DNA of 64,000 nucleotides from Barnesiella sp. An55 (GTDB lineage: Bacteria; Bacteroidota; Bacteroidia; Bacteroidales; Barnesiellaceae), in NCBI RefSeq assembly GCF_002161555.1, contig NZ_NFHZ01000008.1, positions 62,001 to 126,000 on the forward strand. The letters run 5' to 3'. Made by a program: the position numbers and the translations under genes. Shown here piece after piece: positions 60,565-64,000 of the stretch (position 1 is its first letter; each line of letters begins with the position of its first letter). The notes under the pieces are model-generated. The model was not told the DNA's origin. It worked only from the letters and a program-made list of their open reading frames with translations, and made no database searches.

Positions 60565-63500
60565 ATGAAGTTAGACAGATTTATCAATCGCCCGGTATTA
60601 TCGACCGTTATATCCATTTTCATGGTTATACTGGGCCTTATAGGACTTGTATTTTTGCCCATCACGCAATATCCCGATATTGCACCGCCTACGATACAGG
60701 TCTCTACAACCTATACGGGTGCCAATGCCCAGACGATTTTGAACAGTGTTATCGCTCCTTTGGAAGAGTCGATCAACGGTGTGGAAGACATGATGTACAT
60801 GACTTCGACCGCCACCAATACCGGTTCGGCAACCATTACCGTATATTTCAAGCAGGGAACCGACCCCGATATGGCTGCCGTGAACGTGCAGAACCGGGTA
60901 TCCAAGGCGCTGAACCTGTTGCCCGCCGAGGTAACGCAGGTGGGTGTGATCACCCAAAAGCGGCAGACCAGTATGCTTATGGTATTCTCGCTTTACAGCC
61001 CCGACGACCGGTATAGCCTCGAGTTCCTCGAGAACTATGCCAAGATTAACGTCATCCCCTTGGTACAACGTATTCCCGGTGTGGGTGATGCCAACGTAAT
61101 GGCCACCGACTACTCGATGCGTATTTGGCTCAAGCCCGACGTGATGGCGCAGTATGGCCTCATGCCTACCGATATTGCCGCTGTGCTGGCCGAGCAGAAT
61201 ATCGAGGCTGCTCCCGGTCAGTTTGGTGACCAGGGTAAGCAGTCGTTCCAGTATGTGCTCACCTACAAGGGCCGTCTGCAAACTCCCGAGGAGTTTGGCG
61301 ATATGGTCATTCGGGCCGATGCCGACGGACAGATTCTTTATTTAAAAGATGTGGCCGATATCGAGTTGGGTCGTTTGACCTACGGGTTTAAGAACTTCCA
61401 GAACGGTCACAACGCCGTGAGCTCCATGATTTATCAGACGGCCGGTTCGAACGCCACCCAGATTATCGGCGATATTACCGACCTGCTCGACGATATTCGC
61501 AAAGACCTGCCGGCAGGTATGGAAATCGAGACCACGCTGAATGCCAACGACTTCTTGTTCGCTTCGATTCACGAGGTAATCAAGACACTTATCGAGGCCT
61601 TCATCCTGGTATTCTTTGTGGTATATATCTTCTTGCAGGACTTCCGTTCGACGTTGATTCCCGCCATCGCTATCCCGGTATCGCTCATTGGTACCTTCTT
61701 TGCCTTGTATCTCATGGGATTCAGCCTCAACCTGCTCACCCTGTGTGCTTTGGTATTGGCCATTGCGATAGTGGTCGATGATGCGATAGTGGTCGTCGAG
61801 GGGGTCCACGCCAAGTTGGACCAAGGCTACAAGTCGCCGCGTAAGGCGTCGATCGATGCCATGCGCGAGCTCTCGGGCGCTATCGTCTCGATTACGCTGG
61901 TGATGATGTCGGTGTTTATCCCTGTAAGTTTCATGACCGGTACGTCGGGTACCTTCTACCGTCAGTTCGGTCTTACGATGGCTTTCGCCATCGGTTTCTC
62001 GGCCATCAACGCCTTGACCCTGAGTCCCGCCCTGTGTGCCATCTTGCTGAAGCCCCACGACAAGGGAGGTGAAGGTCACAAGAAGACGACCTTTATCGAC
62101 CGGTTCCACACGGCTTTCAACTCGGCATACGATACCCTGTTGAACAAGTATAAGAATGGAGTAAGACATTTCGTGCACCACAAGAAGCTCTCTTTTGTGG
62201 GCGTGATTATAGCCATTGTCATTTTGGTAATCCTGATGAATGTAACGCCTACGGGTCTTGTGCCCAACGAGGATACGGGTACCATCATGATTACGGCCGA
62301 CTTGCAGCCGGGTACCTCGCAGGAGCGCACCGAACAGGTGCTCATGCAGGTCGATAGCATCATCGGGCTGCACCCTGCCGTGAAGGGCCGCACGCAGATT
62401 GTAGGTTTCAGCTTCATCGGTGGTCAGGGTAATACCTATGGCTCGTTTATCGTCAAGTTGAAAGACTGGAGCGAGCGTACCGGCAAAGGCATGGATGCCA
62501 ACTCGGTTATCGGTGCCCTCTATGGCAAGTTTGCCACCGAGATAAAAGATGCCCGTGTGCTCTGCTTCGCACCGCCTATGATTCCGGGTTACAGTATCAG
62601 TAACGGTTTTGAGCTGAACTTGCAGGATAAAACGGGTGGTTCGCTCGACCGCTTCTACGAGGTGACTCAGGAGTTCCTGGCCGAGCTGATGAAACGGCCC
62701 GAAATCGCCATGGCTTCGACTACCTTCAACCCCTCGTTCCCGCAATACATGGTCGATGTCGATGTAGCCAAGTGCAAGCAGGCCGGTATTAGCCCGAGCG
62801 ATGTGCTCACCGCCTTGCAAGGTTACATTGGTGGTATGTACTCGTCGAACTTCAACCGGTTTGGTAAACTCTACCGGGTGATGATTCAGGCTGAGCCCAG
62901 TGCCCGTGTCAGCCCCGAGAGCCTCAACAATATCAAGATTCGCAACGGGTCCGAGATGGCACCCATCACCAACTTCATCTCTCTGCACAAGGTGTATGGC
63001 CCCGATAACATCAACCGTTTCAACATGTTTACCTCAATCAAGATCAACGGTAACCCGGCCGACGGATACAGCTCGGGCGAGGCCATCAAGGCCCTTGAAG
63101 AGGTAGCTGCCGAGACCCTGCCCGTAGGTTACGGATACGAGTTCTCGGGTATGACCCGTGAGGAGCAAAGCTCGAGTAGCGGTACCACGGCCATCATCTT
63201 CGTGCTCTGTCTGGTATTCGTTTACCTGTTGCTGAGTGCCCAGTACGAGAGCTATGTGCTGCCGCTGTCGGTAATCCTTTCGATACCGTTCGGTTTGGCC
63301 GGTAGCTTCATCTTTGCCCTCATGATGGGAGTCGAAAACAACATTTACTTGCAGATTGCCTTGATTATGCTTATCGGTCTGTTGGCCAAGAATGCAATTC
63401 TTATTGTCGAGTTCGCTCTCGACCGGCGTCGTACCGGTATGCCTATTATCAATGCCGCCATCGACGGTGCCGCCGCACGTTTGCGTCCTATCCTCATGAC

Positions 63501-63744
63501 CTCGTTGGCCATGGTCATCGGTCTGTTGCCTATGATGTTTGCCAGTGGAGTAGGGGCCAACGGTAACGGAACCTTGGGTGCCGGTGCTGTGGGCGGTATG
63601 CTCATCGGTATGATTTGCCAGATATTCATCGTGCCCGCCCTGTTTGTGGTATTCGAGATAATTCAAGAGAAGATCAAACCGCTCAAGTGGGACGACCTGG
63701 ACAATAAGGAGGTTCTCTCGGAAATCGAGCAGTATTCCAAATAA
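60565..63744 (+). CDS. RND multidrug efflux permease (AcrB/MexB family)
   Basis: This 1059-residue inner-membrane pump has the N-terminal helix RPVLSTVISIFMVILGLIGL, two large periplasmic loops and twelve predicted membrane helices. Helix 4 shows the proton-relay aspartate pair in IAIVVDDAIVVVEGV, and GxxxxNAILIVEFA appears in the second half. The hydrophobe/amphiphile efflux-1 class (drugs, bile acids) is the best fit, though substrates cannot be read from sequence. It follows the adaptor after 31 nt and precedes the outer-membrane factor by 29 nt. Confidence 0.95.
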   Translation: MKLDRFINRPVLSTVISIFMVILGLIGLVFLPITQYPDIAPPTIQVSTTYTGANAQTILNSVIAPLEESINGVEDMMYMTSTATNTGSATITVYFKQGTDPDMAAVNVQNRVSKALNLLPAEVTQVGVITQKRQTSMLMVFSLYSPDDRYSLEFLENYAKINVIPLVQRIPGVGDANVMATDYSMRIWLKPDVMAQYGLMPTDIAAVLAEQNIEAAPGQFGDQGKQSFQYVLTYKGRLQTPEEFGDMVIRADADGQILYLKDVADIELGRLTYGFKNFQNGHNAVSSMIYQTAGSNATQIIGDITDLLDDIRKDLPAGMEIETTLNANDFLFASIHEVIKTLIEAFILVFFVVYIFLQDFRSTLIPAIAIPVSLIGTFFALYLMGFSLNLLTLCALVLAIAIVVDDAIVVVEGVHAKLDQGYKSPRKASIDAMRELSGAIVSITLVMMSVFIPVSFMTGTSGTFYRQFGLTMAFAIGFSAINALTLSPALCAILLKPHDKGGEGHKKTTFIDRFHTAFNSAYDTLLNKYKNGVRHFVHHKKLSFVGVIIAIVILVILMNVTPTGLVPNEDTGTIMITADLQPGTSQERTEQVLMQVDSIIGLHPAVKGRTQIVGFSFIGGQGNTYGSFIVKLKDWSERTGKGMDANSVIGALYGKFATEIKDARVLCFAPPMIPGYSISNGFELNLQDKTGGSLDRFYEVTQEFLAELMKRPEIAMASTTFNPSFPQYMVDVDVAKCKQAGISPSDVLTALQGYIGGMYSSNFNRFGKLYRVMIQAEPSARVSPESLNNIKIRNGSEMAPITNFISLHKVYGPDNINRFNMFTSIKINGNPADGYSSGEAIKALEEVAAETLPVGYGYEFSGMTREEQSSSSGTTAIIFVLCLVFVYLLLSAQYESYVLPLSVILSIPFGLAGSFIFALMMGVENNIYLQIALIMLIGLLAKNAILIVEFALDRRRTGMPIINAAIDGAAARLRPILMTSLAMVIGLLPMMFASGVGANGNGTLGAGAVGGMLIGMICQIFIVPALFVVFEIIQEKIKPLKWDDLDNKEVLSEIEQYSK

Positions 63745-63773
63745 AATTGAACTCTATATAAAACAGAGAATAT

Positions 63774-64000
63774 ATGAAACGAATCCTTTTATATGCCGTA
63801 TGTGGTTTGACTATGGCGACCACGTTCAATAGCTGCCACATATACAACAAATACCATCGCCCCGACGATGTCATGGTAGAGGGCTTGTTCCGGGATACGG
63901 TCTCCGATACCGATACCCTTGCGGGCGATACCGCCAGTTTTGGCGACCTGCCTTGGGAAGAGGTCTTTACCGACCCCATTCTGCAAGACCTCATTCGCAC
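63774..64000 (+). CDS. TolC/OprM-like outer-membrane efflux factor (partial)
   Basis: The start ATG at 63774 opens a frame that runs to the window edge (75 full codons). It begins MKRILLYAVCGLTMATTFNS followed by Cys-His-Ile-Tyr, a lipoprotein signal, then YNKYHRPDD and the LPWEEVFTDPILQDLI stretch that matches the beginning of NodT/OprM-type outer-membrane factors. With the adaptor and permease it completes a three-part pump. The rest lies outside the window. Confidence 0.85.
   Translation, partial: MKRILLYAVCGLTMATTFNSCHIYNKYHRPDDVMVEGLFRDTVSDTDTLAGDTASFGDLPWEEVFTDPILQDLIR

Overview
The window looks like a chromosomal segment of a Bacteroidales gut commensal (GC roughly in the mid-50s per cent). 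Indicators are promoters of the Bacteroidetes type (TTTG, 19-21 nt, TAnnTTTG) in front of several genes, near absence of Shine-Dalgarno sequences, a SusC/SusD polysaccharide utilization locus, a men cluster, the lipoprotein carrier LolA beside FtsK, and C-terminal domains of the type IX secretion kind. A member of Barnesiellaceae or a relative is plausible, but sequence reading alone cannot fix the genus. No tRNA, rRNA, CRISPR array, insertion sequence or phage gene was seen.

Layout. 1-7395 (+): the end of ftsY, a strong terminator, rimO, then menF-menD-menB-menC-menE for menaquinone. 7493-17536 (-): a Crp/Fnr regulator; the run ftsK-lolA-trxB; and the run small membrane protein-dxs-trkA-trkH. 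17726-21894 (-): an aromatic amino acid operon (pheA, aminotransferase, fused DAHP synthase/chorismate mutase, tyrA) with a leader peptide and attenuator in front. 22096-30197 (+): a conserved acidic protein of unknown function, tig, clpP-clpX, recQ, guaB. 30350-38929 (+): three SurA/PpiC-type periplasmic proteins, an OstA-like protein, mutL, yaaA. 38996-42068 (-): a flavodoxin/ferredoxin fusion and malic enzyme. 42300-58786: a SusR-like regulator (-) divergent from a SusE/F-like protein, SusC, SusD, SusE/F, GH66 dextranase, GH31 and GH97 (+), which together read as a dextran utilization locus. 59364-64000 (+): an RND efflux operon, cut at its TolC-like gene.

The best regulatory find is the leader of the aromatic operon. 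A 26-codon frame (21836 down to 21756) carries 6 Phe and 5 Tyr codons, nine of them in an unbroken Tyr/Phe run. It is followed by a perfect 12-bp hairpin with a U tract that ends about 8 nt before pheA. The last codons of the leader frame can pair over 13 bp with the upstream arm of that hairpin. This has every part expected of ribosome-mediated attenuation that senses both Phe and Tyr, the two products of the operon.

The dextran locus combines the usual lipoprotein surface machinery (SusD, SusE/F, GH66) with two proteins, GH31 and the first SusE/F-like protein, that have plain signal peptides and C-terminal domains resembling type IX sorting signals. A likely flow is surface cleavage by GH66, binding by the SusE/F proteins and SusD, import by SusC, and release of glucose by GH31 and GH97. 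Control would come from the membrane-spanning SusR-like sensor.
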